A stretch of DNA of 64,000 bases from Morganella morganii (GTDB lineage: Bacteria > Pseudomonadota > Gammaproteobacteria > Enterobacterales > Enterobacteriaceae), in NCBI RefSeq assembly GCF_019402645.1, contig NZ_VKKS01000001.1, positions 3,008,719-3,072,718 of the forward strand, in the 5' to 3' direction. The number at the start of each line of letters is the position of its first letter. Position 1 is the stretch's first letter. Under the pieces are notes generated by a model. The model worked only from the letters and a program-made list of their open reading frames with translations, was not told the DNA's origin and did not search any database. Below are positions 41,394 to 50,734 of this stretch, one piece after another. The position numbers and the translations under genes were made by a program.

Positions 41394-41472
41394 AGAGGTT
41401 CCTTGGTTATGGGTTGTTGATGTCTGGTTTGCTATCTGGGTTATTATGCCGCCCGTATTATATTCAGGCGGT

Positions 41473-42879
41473 TTATTCATCGTCATAACTCGGCCCTGCA
41501 TAGTTATCAAAACGCGACCACTGGCCGTTGAAGGTCAGACGGACGGTTCCGATAGGGCCGTTACGCTGTTTACCGATAATAATTTCGGCAATCCCTTTTT
41601 TCTCACTACCCTCGTTATACACTTCGTCACGGTAAATAAACATAATCAGGTCAGCATCCTGCTCGATAGAGCCGGATTCACGCAGGTCAGAGTTTACCGG
41701 GCGCTTGTCGGCACGCTGCTCCAGACTACGGTTTAACTGTGAAAGTGCGACCACCGGCACCTGTAATTCTTTGGCCAGCGCTTTCAGTGAGCGGGAAATC
41801 TCTGCAATTTCCAGAGTACGGTTATCAGAGAGGGACGGTACACGCATCAATTGCAGGTAGTCGATCATGATCAGACTTAATCCGCCGTGCTCGCGGAAAA
41901 CCCGCCGTGCCCGGGAGCGCACTTCTGTCGGTGTCAGGCCGGAAGAGTCATCAATATACATATTGCGCTTTTCCAGCAAAATCCCCATGGTGCTGGAGAT
42001 CCGCGCCCAGTCCTCATCATCGAGCTGTCCGGTACGAATTTTTGTCTGATCAACACGGGAGAGAGATGCCAGCATACGCATCATGATCTGGTTACCGGGC
42101 ATCTCAAGGCTGAAAATCAGCACCGGTTTTTCTTCGGTCATAGCAGCGTTTTCACACAAGTTCATGGCGAAGGTGGTTTTCCCCATGGACGGACGCGCCG
42201 CAACAATAATTAAATCAGATGGTTGCAGACCGGCTGTCTTTTTATCCAGATCCTGATAACCGGAAGATACCCCGGTCACCCCGTCATGCGGCTGAGCATA
42301 GAGCTTTTCGATCTTCTCGACAGTTTCTTCCAGAATCGCCTCGATCCCTTTCGGCCCTTCATCTTTATTGGCACGGTTCTCGGCGATCTGGAACACGCGG
42401 GATTCTGCCAGGTCGAGCAGATCCTCACTGGAACGCCCCTGCGGATCGTAACCAGCATCGGCGATCTCGTTGGCAACAGAAATCATATCGCGGATCACTG
42501 CACGTTCACGGACAATATCAGCATAAGCATTAATATTCGCCGCACTTGGCGTATTTTTCGAAAGTTCCGCCAGATAAGCAAACCCGCCGACATTTTCCAG
42601 CTCCCCGCCGGTTTCCAGTGCTTCAGACAGGGTGATCAGGTCAATCGGCCGTCCCTGCTCCAGCAGGCGCTGCATCTGACTGAAAATCGTCCGGTGCGGA
42701 CGGCTGAAAAAATCCTCGCCGGTCACACGCTCAGAGACATTATCCCAACGCTCGTTGTCCAGCATCAGTCCGCCGAGAACGGACTGTTCGGCTTCCAGGG
42801 AATGCGGCGGTAATTTCAGCCCTTCCATCTGATGGTCACGGGGTTTGTTCGTCTTGGTGTCCTTGGGATATTTGGCCAT
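41473..42879 (-). CDS. dnaB: Replicative DNA helicase DnaB
   Basis: Hexameric 5'-3' helicase at the chromosomal fork. 468 residues (471 in E. coli). The N-terminal collar domain begins [19 protein letters not shown]; the RecA-like domain carries Walker [16 protein letters not shown] (near 225), Walker [11 protein letters not shown], and the DNA-binding [14 protein letters not shown]. No intein or split is present. Divergent from qorA across 230 bp. Confidence 0.98.
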   Translation of the reverse strand: MAKYPKDTKTNKPRDHQMEGLKLPPHSLEAEQSVLGGLMLDNERWDNVSERVTGEDFFSRPHRTIFSQMQRLLEQGRPIDLITLSEALETGGELENVGGFAYLAELSKNTPSAANINAYADIVRERAVIRDMISVANEIADAGYDPQGRSSEDLLDLAESRVFQIAENRANKDEGPKGIEAILEETVEKIEKLYAQPHDGVTGVSSGYQDLDKKTAGLQPSDLIIVAARPSMGKTTFAMNLCENAAMTEEKPVLIFSLEMPGNQIMMRMLASLSRVDQTKIRTGQLDDEDWARISSTMGILLEKRNMYIDDSSGLTPTEVRSRARRVFREHGGLSLIMIDYLQLMRVPSLSDNRTLEIAEISRSLKALAKELQVPVVALSQLNRSLEQRADKRPVNSDLRESGSIEQDADLIMFIYRDEVYNEGSEKKGIAEIIIGKQRNGPIGTVRLTFNGQWSRFDNYAGPSYDDE

Positions 42880-43109
42880 GAAACTCTCTTACTTATCAGT
42901 GCGTCGCCGGGGAGAATACCTGCGTCCCTGAACGGGACAGAGCGGGTAGTATAGCCCTCCTTTACCGCTGATTGCACGAAGCTTGAGTAATTTTCAGTGA
43001 CATGCAATTATGCCAAATACAATAAATCATATGATTATCTGTCCCGCTTACTGTTTCTGCGCTGTTTGCAGGTAAGTGGTCACTCTTTTTTCCGAATGAG
43101 GTTCCCTCC

Positions 43110-44093
43110 ATGGCTAAACGTATTGAATTTGATGCACCCGGCGGCACCGATGTGCTGGTTTATCGTGACTTTACGCCGGCAGACCCGGCACCGGGTGAAG
43201 TCCAGGTGGAAAACAAAGCAATCGGCGTGAACTATATTGATACCTATTTCCGCAGCGGTCTGTACCCTGCGCCGGTATCACCTTCCGGTGTCGGCTCTGA
43301 AGCGGCAGGTGTGGTGGTGAAAATTGGTGCAAACGTAAAACACATTAAAGTCGGTGACCGCGTGGTATACGGGCAGTCCCCGCTGGGCGCGTACAGCGAA
43401 ATCCATAATGTGCCGGAAGAAAAACTCGCCGTTCTGCCTGATGGCATCAGCTTTGAAACGGCCGCCGCCTGCTTTATGAAAGGTCTGACCGCGTTTTACC
43501 TGCTGCGCAAAACCTATGAGGTAAAAGCCGGGGAAATCTTCCTGTTCCACGCCGCCGCCGGTGGTGTCGGACAAATCGCCTGCCAGTGGGCCAAAGCACT
43601 GGGCGCGAAGATGATCGGTACCGTGGGTTCTGATGAAAAGGCGCAGAAAGCCAAAGCAGCCGGAGCCTGGGAAACCATCAACTATAATAAAGAAGATATC
43701 GTTGAGCGGGTACTGGCACTCACTGACGGTGAAAAAGTCGGTGTAGTGTATGACTCTGTCGGCAAAGACACCTGGCTGCCGTCACTGGACTGCCTGAAGC
43801 GCCGCGGCCTGATGGTCAGCTACGGCAACGCCTCCGGCCCGGTAACGGGTGTCGACCTGGGGATCTTAAATAAGAAAGGCTCGCTGTATGTGACCCGCCC
43901 TTCCGTCTTCGGTTATATCACCAACCGCGAAGAGCTTAACGAAGCCGGCAAAGCTATTTTTGATCTGATCTTGAGCGGCAAACTGACTATTTCCATCCCG
44001 GCGGATCAGGTTTATCCGCTGAAAGATGCTGCCCTGGCACACAAACGCCTGGAAGGCCGTGCGACGACAGGTTCCAGCATCTTAATTCCTTAA
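43110..44093 (+). CDS. qorA: NADPH-dependent quinone oxidoreductase
   Basis: Zeta-crystallin-type medium-chain reductase without zinc that reduces quinones, 327 residues as in E. coli QorA. The substrate domain starts MAKRIEFDAPGGTDVLVY; the cofactor motif is FHAAAGGVGQIACQWAKALG, and ATTGSSILIP closes the protein. Position beside dnaB is conserved. In E. coli pspG follows; here a different small gene does. Confidence 0.95.
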   Translation: MAKRIEFDAPGGTDVLVYRDFTPADPAPGEVQVENKAIGVNYIDTYFRSGLYPAPVSPSGVGSEAAGVVVKIGANVKHIKVGDRVVYGQSPLGAYSEIHNVPEEKLAVLPDGISFETAAACFMKGLTAFYLLRKTYEVKAGEIFLFHAAAGGVGQIACQWAKALGAKMIGTVGSDEKAQKAKAAGAWETINYNKEDIVERVLALTDGEKVGVVYDSVGKDTWLPSLDCLKRRGLMVSYGNASGPVTGVDLGILNKKGSLYVTRPSVFGYITNREELNEAGKAIFDLILSGKLTISIPADQVYPLKDAALAHKRLEGRATTGSSILIP

Positions 44094-44118
44094 GATATAT
44101 ATTATTTAATTAATATTA

Positions 44119-44150
44119 AAAAACCCTCGTTATTAAATGAGGGTTTTTAT
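44119..44150 (+). terminator. Terminator of qorA
   Basis: AAAAACCCTC (44119-44128) and GAGGGTTTTT (44139-44148) form a 10-bp stem with a 10-base loop. Confidence 0.85.
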
Positions 44151-44255
44151 TAATAACTGAGTCTGATTCATATTAAATTTGTATATTTATTTTTATTGAT
44201 TGTTTCACGCCGGATATTTATTCTTATTTTTCTGTCACAGAAAAAAGGAATGATT

Positions 44256-44570
44256 ATGAATAATACGGAAATAAACCATCTTGTTAATTTTATTTATCAG
44301 GATGGCAGAATTACAAATGCTGAGTTCCAGATGATTCGTGATGAAGCAGATAACCGTTTTGATGCTCTTCTTGAATGCTATGGTAAGAACAATAGCTTAT
44401 CTGCATTTCAGAAATCTGCGGATGTCACTGTACAATTAATGCAGGAAAGCTTTTTTATTCTGAAAAAGAAAGCTGAAACACCAGAACAAAAAGACCAAAT
44501 CAAAGATGCATTTAATGCGCAAATCAGTTATATCATCGCATGTTATAACCGTTTCTTTGATTCATTATAA
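44256..44570 (+). CDS. Small protein of unknown function
   Basis: 104 residues from the ATG at 44256 with AAGGA 6 bp upstream; the ATG two codons earlier has no spacing from that site. I do not recognise the family. The protein is mostly helical, with charged and polar residues (DGRITNAEFQMIRDEADNRF early, ILKKKAETPEQK later), no signal peptide and no membrane segment, so it is probably cytosolic. The EF-hand-like look of the early segment is not a full calcium loop. It replaces pspG between qorA and dusA, and it has its own hairpin downstream. Confidence 0.65.
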   Translation: MNNTEINHLVNFIYQDGRITNAEFQMIRDEADNRFDALLECYGKNNSLSAFQKSADVTVQLMQESFFILKKKAETPEQKDQIKDAFNAQISYIIACYNRFFDSL

Positions 44571-44580
44571 TTGAACAAAA

Positions 44581-44604
44581 TGAACTCTCTGAATAGAGAG
44601 TTCA
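44581..44604. terminator. Hairpin between the small gene and dusA
   Basis: TGAACTCTCT (44581-44590) and AGAGAGTTCA (44595-44604) form a perfect 10-bp stem with a GAAT loop between convergent genes. The following TTATTC is a weak T tract. Confidence 0.6.
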
Positions 44605-44619
44605 TTATTCATCTAATAA

Positions 44620-45666
44620 TTATTCAATTATATTTTTTCGGGTAACAAATGCCAGCGCCTCTTCGATCACACTCAGATCCGCCCCGGCTTTATGGGCATT
44701 TTCACTCAGATGACGCCGCCACTGGCGTGCCCCCGGAATCCCCTGGAAAATACCCAGCATATGGCGGGTGATATGACCAAGATAAGTACCTGTCGTCAGT
44801 TCAGCCTCAATATAAGGATACATTGCTTCCACCGCCGCAACCGTATCGGTCACCGGTAGTGCAGCATCGAACAGTGCATTATCAACCTGTGCCAGGATTG
44901 ACGGATTCTGATATGCCTCACGCCCTACCATCACTCCATCCATATATTGCAGATGGGTTTTCGCCTCTTCCAATGTTTTAATGCCCCCGTTGAGCGCCAT
45001 GATCAGGTGCGGAAAATCTTTTTTCAGCTGATACACACGCGGGTAATCCAGAGGCGGAATTTCCCGGTTCTCTTTCGGGCTCAGACCGGAGAGCCAGGCT
45101 TTACGGGCATGGATGATAAACATTTCACAGCCGCCGCGATCGGCCACCGTACCGACAAAATCACACAAAAATTCGTAACTGTCCTGATCATCAATCCCGA
45201 TACGGGTTTTAACGGTGACAGGAATATTCGTCACATCCCGCATCGCCGCCACACAATCCGCCACCAGTGAGGCATTCCCCATCAGACAGGCACCGAACAT
45301 CCCGTTTTGCACGCGATCAGAGGGACAGCCGACATTCAGGTTAATTTCATCATAACCCCGTTCCTGTGCGATCTTTGCGCACGCTGCCAGCGCCGCAGGA
45401 TCACTGCCGCCTAGCTGCAATGCAACCGGGTGCTCCGCCTCGTTATACGCCAGATAATCCCCTTTGCCGAACAGAATCGCCCCGGTTGTCACCATTTCGG
45501 TATACAGCAGCGCATGACGACTGAGTTTGCGGTGGAAATAGCGGCAATGACGATCCGTCCAGTCCAGCATGGGCGCAACAGAGAATCGGTTAAGGTTCTT
45601 ATAGCCGCTCACAGCGCGTAACTGCCGGGTTTCAGTGATTTTTTCTGTTGGTGTATTTTGGTGCAT
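44620..45666 (-). CDS. dusA: tRNA-dihydrouridine(20/20a) synthase
   Basis: FMN enzyme that reduces uridine in the tRNA D-loop. The ATG at 45666 gives 348 residues (330-345 in relatives); the region before it lacks a clear ribosome binding site, and an ATG at 45735 adds non-conserved residues. The FMN-barrel motifs are [32 protein letters not shown] with the catalytic Cys, [17 protein letters not shown] and NGGIKT, and [13 protein letters not shown]. Its position after qorA and before the zur-lexA group keeps E. coli order. Confidence 0.95.
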   Translation of the reverse strand: MHQNTPTEKITETRQLRAVSGYKNLNRFSVAPMLDWTDRHCRYFHRKLSRHALLYTEMVTTGAILFGKGDYLAYNEAEHPVALQLGGSDPAALAACAKIAQERGYDEINLNVGCPSDRVQNGMFGACLMGNASLVADCVAAMRDVTNIPVTVKTRIGIDDQDSYEFLCDFVGTVADRGGCEMFIIHARKAWLSGLSPKENREIPPLDYPRVYQLKKDFPHLIMALNGGIKTLEEAKTHLQYMDGVMVGREAYQNPSILAQVDNALFDAALPVTDTVAAVEAMYPYIEAELTTGTYLGHITRHMLGIFQGIPGARQWRRHLSENAHKAGADLSVIEEALAFVTRKNIIE

Positions 45667-45894
45667 ATTTGTGCTTTTGGTGTGTTTTCTCTTTATCAGG
45701 ACACCGGCAGGGACTCCGCAAAGCAGTGTTCTCAATAAATGATACAGAGAGGGTTATAAAATGATGGGCGATTATACCACAGAGAAATGACCGTGCGCTG
45801 ATGGTTCGTGCCGCAGCAGGTATGCGGCAGGGAAAGGGGACGATCTCTGCATATACCGGCAAAAAGATAAATTCTGCCGGAGGCGTGCATTTTT

Positions 45895-46824
45895 TTATTT
45901 ATAGAGTGATTCTTCACCCGGCGGTCTTGTCTTAAACCGTCTGTGAGCCCATAGATACTGTGATGGTGCCCGCATAATTTCTGCTTCGATAATCCGGTTA
46001 AGTTTGTTTGCATCAAGCTGATCGCTATTACACGGAAAATCTTTAACTTCCTCACCGATAATCAGCTCGTAGGGTTTCATATTTTCAGCCGGATTTCTTA
46101 TCATTGTGACAGTCAGCACCGGAGATTGCGATAACCGTGCAATCGTTGATACCCCTTTTGAGGTTGATGCATTTTCTACTGAAAAGAACGGCGCAAAGAC
46201 TGTTCCTTTAGTTCCGAAATCCTGATCCGGGGCAAACCAGATTGCTTTTCCGTGTTTTAATTCAGATACCATAAACCTGAGGTTTTTTCTGTCAATCATG
46301 CCGGTTCCGGACCGGCTGCGGTATCTTGTCTGTATATATTCCATCGCTTTATTATTATGCGGCCGATACATGGCATTAACCGGAAAACACAGCCCCATTA
46401 CCCGGCCACCTAACTCCAGTGACATAGCATGAATACCAATAATTAAAACACCCTGTTTCCGGCTGTTAAGGTTAATAAAGTTATCACTGCCGGTTACAGA
46501 AAATAGGGTCCGAATCCGCTTATCACTCCAGAACCATGCAATACCCGTTTCGAACAGGGCAATTCCCAGAGAGGACAAATTAGATACAACCATATCATTT
46601 ATTTGAGCTTTATTTTTATCCGGGAAACATAATTCTAAATTCCGCTTAATTATAGATACCCGCCTTTTTAAAAACAGACCGGAAAAACGCCCCAAACGGC
46701 TGCCAATGCAAATAAGCCACGGGTAAGGCATTTGTACCAAACAAAAAAGCAGTAACATACCGAGCCATGTCACAGCATATCTCGGATGTACAAGCCTGAT
46801 AGAAAAACCATTCCGTGAATACAT
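45895..46824 (-). CDS. lpxP: Lipid A acyltransferase, LpxP/LpxL type
   Basis: Late acyltransferase that adds a secondary acyl chain to Kdo2-lipid IV-A at the inner membrane. 309 residues with an N-terminal membrane helix. The HX4E catalytic motif is IGIHAMSLELGGRVMGL; AIWFAPDQDFGTKG and the C-terminal YLWAHRRFKTRPPGEE are hallmarks. Overall it resembles LpxP, the cold-induced palmitoleoyl transferase, more than LpxL, and a cold-shock gene stands upstream on the same strand. LpxL remains possible. Confidence 0.85.
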   Translation of the reverse strand: MYSRNGFSIRLVHPRYAVTWLGMLLLFCLVQMPYPWLICIGSRLGRFSGLFLKRRVSIIKRNLELCFPDKNKAQINDMVVSNLSSLGIALFETGIAWFWSDKRIRTLFSVTGSDNFINLNSRKQGVLIIGIHAMSLELGGRVMGLCFPVNAMYRPHNNKAMEYIQTRYRSRSGTGMIDRKNLRFMVSELKHGKAIWFAPDQDFGTKGTVFAPFFSVENASTSKGVSTIARLSQSPVLTVTMIRNPAENMKPYELIIGEEVKDFPCNSDQLDANKLNRIIEAEIMRAPSQYLWAHRRFKTRPPGEESLYK

Positions 46825-46856
46825 TTTTTTCCTGAAAAAAATTTCATTGCGGATAA

Positions 46857-46884
46857 TAAAAAAGCCCGATATCGCTATCAGGCT
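46857..46884 (-). terminator. Terminator after the csp/YmcF-like unit
   Basis: On the minus strand AGCCTGATA and TATCGGGCT pair imperfectly with a GCGA loop (46884-46863) and are followed by six T. It lies 18 bp after the small zinc-ribbon gene and before lpxP. Confidence 0.8.
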
Positions 46885-46901
46885 CTGAATTCTGTCATTT
46901 T

Positions 46902-47039
46902 CTATCGTTTGGACAACAACATAACCGTCTTACAAAAAATACATCTCACACCATGCGGATTTGACGGGGAGATATCAAAATGAGAAGTCCGGTATTGTGT
47001 TCCGCAACAACAAGGACACTGAAAAAAAAGTGCCTTCAT
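46902..47039 (-). CDS. YmcF/YnfQ-like small zinc-ribbon protein
   Basis: A 45-residue frame directly after the csp stop: MKALFFQCPCCCGTQYRTS, then a second cysteine pair CIFC near residue 33, ending SKR. Two CxxC-type pairs suggest a zinc ribbon. Small proteins of this form, YmcF and YnfQ, follow cold-shock genes cspG and cspI in E. coli and are reported to start at a non-AUG codon. Here ATG at 47039 is preceded by an in-frame ATC, and the GAGG of the csp stop region stands 7 bp from the ATC and 10 bp from the ATG. The function is unknown. Confidence 0.75.
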   Translation of the reverse strand: MKALFFQCPCCCGTQYRTSHFDISPSNPHGVRCIFCKTVMLLSKR

Positions 47040-47051
47040 GATGAAGTTGCC

Positions 47052-47264
47052 TCAGAGTCCCACTACATTTACAGCAGACGGGCCTTTAGCACCATTTTCG
47101 ATAGTGAAGGTTACATTCTGGCCTTCATATAATGTTTTAAAGCTGTCGCTCTGGATTGCAGAGAAGTGTACAAACACATCTTTGCTGCCATCTTTAGGGG
47201 TGATAAAACCAAATCCTTTGGATTCGTTAAACCATTTTACTGAACCGGTCATTGTATCAGACAT
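47052..47264 (-). CDS. CspA-family cold-shock protein
   Basis: 70-residue single-domain RNA chaperone. RNA-binding motifs RNP1 (KGFGFITP) and RNP2 (VFVHFSAI) are intact. AAAGGAAT precedes the ATG. The 5' region has the cspA-type leader, and the YmcF-like small gene follows, so it is closest in setting to the cold-induced CspA/CspB/CspG/CspI group rather than to CspE or CspC. Confidence 0.93.
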   Translation of the reverse strand: MSDTMTGSVKWFNESKGFGFITPKDGSKDVFVHFSAIQSDSFKTLYEGQNVTFTIENGAKGPSAVNVVGL

Positions 47265-47465
47265 ATAAATTCCTTTAAATTTTAGTTGCCACAGGCATAA
47301 TTATGGTTTGTTCGATTTTACTTATGGTGACTTATCTGAAGGAATTCGCAATGAAGGGGTATCAGTGATAGCACTAAACAGTGAACTTCTTTAAATTGAC
47401 TGGCATAAATAGGTTCGTTACCAAACCGCTGAACACATTAACTCATATAACAATCTGCTAAGCAA
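47265..47465 (-). promoter_or_regulatory. Cold-shock gene promoter and cspA-like thermosensor leader
   Basis: The leader would run from about 47430 to 47265 (about 165 bases; E. coli cspA has about 159). Read leftward it begins CGGTTTGGTAACGAACC, like the cold-box start of cspA mRNA, and later has CTGATACCCCTTCA beside the cspA TTGATACCCCTCG block. A promoter of TTGCTT (47465-47460), 18-bp spacer and TTAATG (47441-47436) fits. In cspA this leader refolds at low temperature and exposes the ribosome binding site. Confidence 0.7.
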
Positions 47466-47960
47466 ATCATATTTATCACATCACTGAATAAATTACAAAA
47501 AATGACAAACATACACTGCCTGTTTCCATCCTCTAAAAATAAAATTAATTCAATATTTTCATGGAGTTGAGCTTAATTACTTTCCATAAAATACGATAAA
47601 TACGCCGACAGTAAATAGTAATTACTGAAATAAAAAATATATATCAATCTGATACGTAGTACTATAGATACTCATCAAAAGGGGGCTTTGATTACCATTT
47701 ATTTCTGCACTATCACGTATAAAGGCCGGATGGTGTACTCACCTGATAAATAATATTGACGATTCAAAGTTTTTTTCGTCATTATCTGTTTCTGTAAAAA
47801 TGAGAGCATCGTCTCTTTTGTCTGGCTATTACGTTAATTTTATAAAAGAATTAACTCATTAAACGCTATATCCAATCAAAAATATTACTAGTTAAATAAT
47901 CGTTTGAAAATATAAAAAATTACAAATAAATTAATCAATGAAAAAACCTTATCTCACCTG
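47466..47960. other. AT-rich non-coding stretch upstream of the csp promoter
   Basis: About 500 bp with no convincing frame, repeat or RNA on either strand. It separates the cold-shock unit from the outer-membrane protein relic. Confidence 0.5.
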
Positions 47961-48130
47961 ACATATAAAAATAATCGCTTATATTATGGCAGCAACTATA
48001 AAACCGGCATCTCTGCTGATGTACAACAATAACGTCAGGAATATCTGCCAACGACAGTGTAATTATCAGCTCCGGTGAAACGGATAATGGCACGATGCAG
48101 GCAGGTCTGACGTATTCTTTTCACTGGTAA
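47961..48130 (+). pseudogene. Possible remnant of an outer-membrane beta-barrel protein
   Basis: One frame gives YYGSNYKTGISADVQQ and stops at 48030-48032; a second frame from about 48034 gives a segment ending GTMQAGLTYSFHW and a stop at 48128-48130. A final strand ending in an aromatic residue before the stop is the beta-barrel outer-membrane signature. No start region survives and the frame is broken. The family cannot be named from so little. Confidence 0.4.
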
Positions 48131-48168
48131 TAGCAACCCCGCCCCGGAACCGGTTCCGGAGGGGATTA

Positions 48169-49365
48169 TCAGGTATTCAGGTTCTCATTTTTACTCACCC
48201 GGTACGCATTCCATGCCAGCAGAGCACCGCACAGCATCACCACTGCCAGAGCAGCTTTCGGTGGCAACGGTGATGCAATAGCCAGAAGTCCGAAGACAGC
48301 TCCGCCGGCCATCTGCACAAATCCGGCCAGAGCCGAAGCAACACCGGCATTATCAGAATAAGGTTCCAGGGCATAGCTGGTTGCCGGGCCCATAATAAAT
48401 GCGAGCCCCGCACAGGCACCTGCCACCGGCAGCATATAGACCAGCCAGTGATACTGTATTTCGGCCGGCAACAATGTCAGACCCGCAACCAATCCGGTAC
48501 ATCCCAGTGTCATTAGTATACCGCCGGAAACCAGACAGACAGGCCGCCCTGCACTGCGGATCACCCGGTTGGCAATCATACTGACCGCCATGATCCAGAA
48601 TCCGTTAGCGCCGAACACAACAGAAAACTGCAACGGACTGAGTGCCGCATCCCCCATCAGAACCGTTGGTGCCAGCGACACATAAGTCAGCGCCATCCCC
48701 ATCGTTCCGGCGTTTACCAGAGAAAATATTAAAAACCGCTTATTGAACAACACAAAAACGAGACTCTTCAGCGGATTCTCTTTATGCTGAGCACCGCCTT
48801 CCGGCCGGGTTTCCGGCAGATACTTTGCCGTCAGAATCAGAAGAATAAAGGCATATAATGCGAGGAAGCCAAAAGGTACCCGCCAGCCGTAATATTCAGC
48901 CATAATACCGCCCAGCAGCGGAGCCAGTGCCGGAACAATATTTAATGTGCCGTTTAAAAAGCCAAAAGCACGTGCCGCGTCATTGCCGTTAAAACAATCC
49001 CGGACACAGGTAAAGGCCACCACGGAGGTACAGCAGACCCCCACGCCCTGAATTAGCCGGGAAGCAATAAACATCGGCGGGATGACAGCAAATGCCGCCA
49101 TCAGGGAACCGGCGATATACAGTACTATCCCCGCCATCGCCATTGGTCTGCGGCCGAATTTATCCACCAGATGTCCGGAAATCAGCTGACCTGCACCTAA
49201 TATAAGAATAAACAAAGAGATGGTTGACTGAATCAATGATTCACTACTGCCCAGGCCTTTTGCAATTGCCGGAATAGCCGGTAAATAAAGATCAATACCC
49301 AATGGCCCCAATAACACGATAACTAACAATAAAAGCAATAAATTCCGCATACCGTTGAACTTCAC
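48169..49365 (-). CDS. Bcr/CflA-family multidrug efflux transporter
   Basis: Twelve-span major facilitator protein, 398 residues. The family's loop motif is GHLVDKFGRRPM between helices 2 and 3, the antiporter-type motif is FLNGTLNIVPALAPLLGG in helix 5, and the N-terminus has PLGIDLYLPAIPAIAKGLG. It probably exports drugs in exchange for protons; the substrate is unknown. A stem formed around CCGGAACCGGTTCCGG (48142-48157 region) follows its stop but lacks a T run. Flanking DNA on both sides is AT-rich and non-coding. Confidence 0.85.
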   Translation of the reverse strand: MKFNGMRNLLLLLLVIVLLGPLGIDLYLPAIPAIAKGLGSSESLIQSTISLFILILGAGQLISGHLVDKFGRRPMAMAGIVLYIAGSLMAAFAVIPPMFIASRLIQGVGVCCTSVVAFTCVRDCFNGNDAARAFGFLNGTLNIVPALAPLLGGIMAEYYGWRVPFGFLALYAFILLILTAKYLPETRPEGGAQHKENPLKSLVFVLFNKRFLIFSLVNAGTMGMALTYVSLAPTVLMGDAALSPLQFSVVFGANGFWIMAVSMIANRVIRSAGRPVCLVSGGILMTLGCTGLVAGLTLLPAEIQYHWLVYMLPVAGACAGLAFIMGPATSYALEPYSDNAGVASALAGFVQMAGGAVFGLLAIASPLPPKAALAVVMLCGALLAWNAYRVSKNENLNT

Positions 49366-49908
49366 TCATCATCCTGCGACAAAAGAAAATACACGTAATT
49401 GTTGTTTTTTACAACTATCCCCCATAACTAACATCGTGAATTAAAAGAAAATAATTCGGTATATTTCGTTATATAGTGAAATTATAATCAACCGTCATTT
49501 TTGTTATTAAATCAGAAAAGAGATTTCCGCCAACATAACTTATTCCATAAGTAAACAAAATAACACAAATCAATACAATTTCTGACAAGTATTACCGTTG
49601 TATTTTATGTATTTTAAGGAAATATTCAGATATTTTAACCTTTCTTTTTTCTCAAATGTAATCAGAAAATTTAACAAACTGTCTCCTGTCATATTGTAAG
49701 ACGATAGTCACACCTCCGGCTTACCTATCATTCCGTTAAAGCACAAGAAGACAGTTAAATTACCTATTTTTAACTCAAAATTAGCATCAATATCTTTATA
49801 TTAGGCATAATCACAACTAAATATCAGAATATTCCCCTTACTCATCATTCATGTAAGATGTTAAAAACCGGGTGTCATTTATAACAACATGAAATCACTG
49901 AGGTTATA
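49366..49908. other. AT-rich non-coding stretch
   Basis: About 540 bp between the transporter start and a small frame. I see no gene or clear repeat. It must hold the leftward transporter promoter and, near its right end, promoters for the regulator genes; none is distinct enough to place. Confidence 0.5.
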
Positions 49909-50037
49909 GTGTTTATACGTAGCTACATCGTCTTTATTGTTTCTTATTTGTTGATTTTTTGTATCTATTACATATTAAAAGGGTATCGATTATACTTTTT
50001 AAAGAAACTATTTGAGGAAATAAATACGTCAAGTTAA
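49909..50037 (+). CDS. Possible 42-residue single-span membrane protein
   Basis: A GTG at 49909, with GAGG 5 bp upstream, opens a frame for 42 residues: a short N-terminus, one hydrophobic helix (YIVFIVSYLLIFCIYYIL) and a basic tail GYRLYFLKK. A six-codon frame (49890-49910) ends in a TAG that overlaps the GTG (TAGTG), as in translational coupling. AT-rich DNA gives such frames by chance, so the call is tentative. It would lie 41 bp upstream of the first MrpJ-like gene. Confidence 0.35.
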   Translation: MFIRSYIVFIVSYLLIFCIYYILKGYRLYFLKKLFEEINTSS

Positions 50038-50078
50038 ATTTTAATATCATTAATGACAACCGTTTATCTTCATAATTT

Positions 50079-50321
50079 ATGACAATATATGATAAATATG
50101 AGTTGGCAATGTTTATTGGCGGCAGAATAAAATGTCAGCGACTGAAAAATTGTCTGACAGGCAAAGAGCTTTCAATAAAAATTAATATCTCACAACAGCA
50201 GTTATCCCGCTATGAAACGGGAGCGAGCTTAATCCCTTTGGATAAGCTGTTAATGCTCGCGGACGTCCTGAATATTAATGTTAATTATTTTTTTGATGAA
50301 ATTGGTTGTGATGAAGAATAA
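50079..50321 (+). CDS. MrpJ-like helix-turn-helix regulator 1
   Basis: 80-residue XRE-type DNA-binding protein. The helix-turn-helix is IKINISQQQLSRYETGAS (about 33-50), with the SQQQxSRYE recognition helix typical of the Proteus MrpJ group, which switches between fimbriae and motility. No fimbrial genes are in the window, so it is an orphan copy. The second regulator follows 49 bp on. Confidence 0.75.
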   Translation: MTIYDKYELAMFIGGRIKCQRLKNCLTGKELSIKINISQQQLSRYETGASLIPLDKLLMLADVLNINVNYFFDEIGCDEE

Positions 50322-50370
50322 GTTTTAATTTGACAAACATTAATATGTTATTGTTTAACCAGACTGACAG

Positions 50371-50727
50371 ATGATAATGAGTAATAAAACAGATAATAAC
50401 CTGAACACCAGCATTAACGAGATGTACAAGATCATCGGCGGGCAAATCCGCAAAATACGCAGGATAACCGGTGTCACATCGACAGAACTGGGCAATCTTA
50501 TTGGGGTATCACAACAGCAAATCTCCCGTTACGAAATCGGCAGCACAAAAATTTCCCTGGATATCATTCTGAGGATTTCTCAGGTCTTCGGTGTTTCACC
50601 CTATTACTTTATAGAAGACAGCCTGCTTTTCTTTACCCGTCATCATCTGCCTGATGATAACATTATTCCCCGCAGCACCGACTCCGGCGTGAATACTGAA
50701 CCGGATGCCGGGCATCCGGAATACTGA
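50371..50727 (+). CDS. MrpJ-like helix-turn-helix regulator 2
   Basis: 118 residues, from ATG 50371 or the ATG two codons on (50377). The helix-turn-helix contains LIGVSQQQISRYEIGST (about 43-59), close to MrpJ. The polar C-terminal tail after about 85 has no recognised domain. Tandem with the first regulator, from which it has diverged well beyond a recent duplication. Likely DNA target unknown. Confidence 0.78.
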   Translation: MIMSNKTDNNLNTSINEMYKIIGGQIRKIRRITGVTSTELGNLIGVSQQQISRYEIGSTKISLDIILRISQVFGVSPYYFIEDSLLFFTRHHLPDDNIIPRSTDSGVNTEPDAGHPEY

Positions 50728-50734
50728 GTGTGTT

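Noticed and set aside
48137..48164. GC-rich palindrome around CCGGAACCGGTTCCGG as the transporter terminator
   Set aside because: The hairpin is strong but lacks a T run on either strand, so it is mentioned with the transporter but not listed as a terminator.
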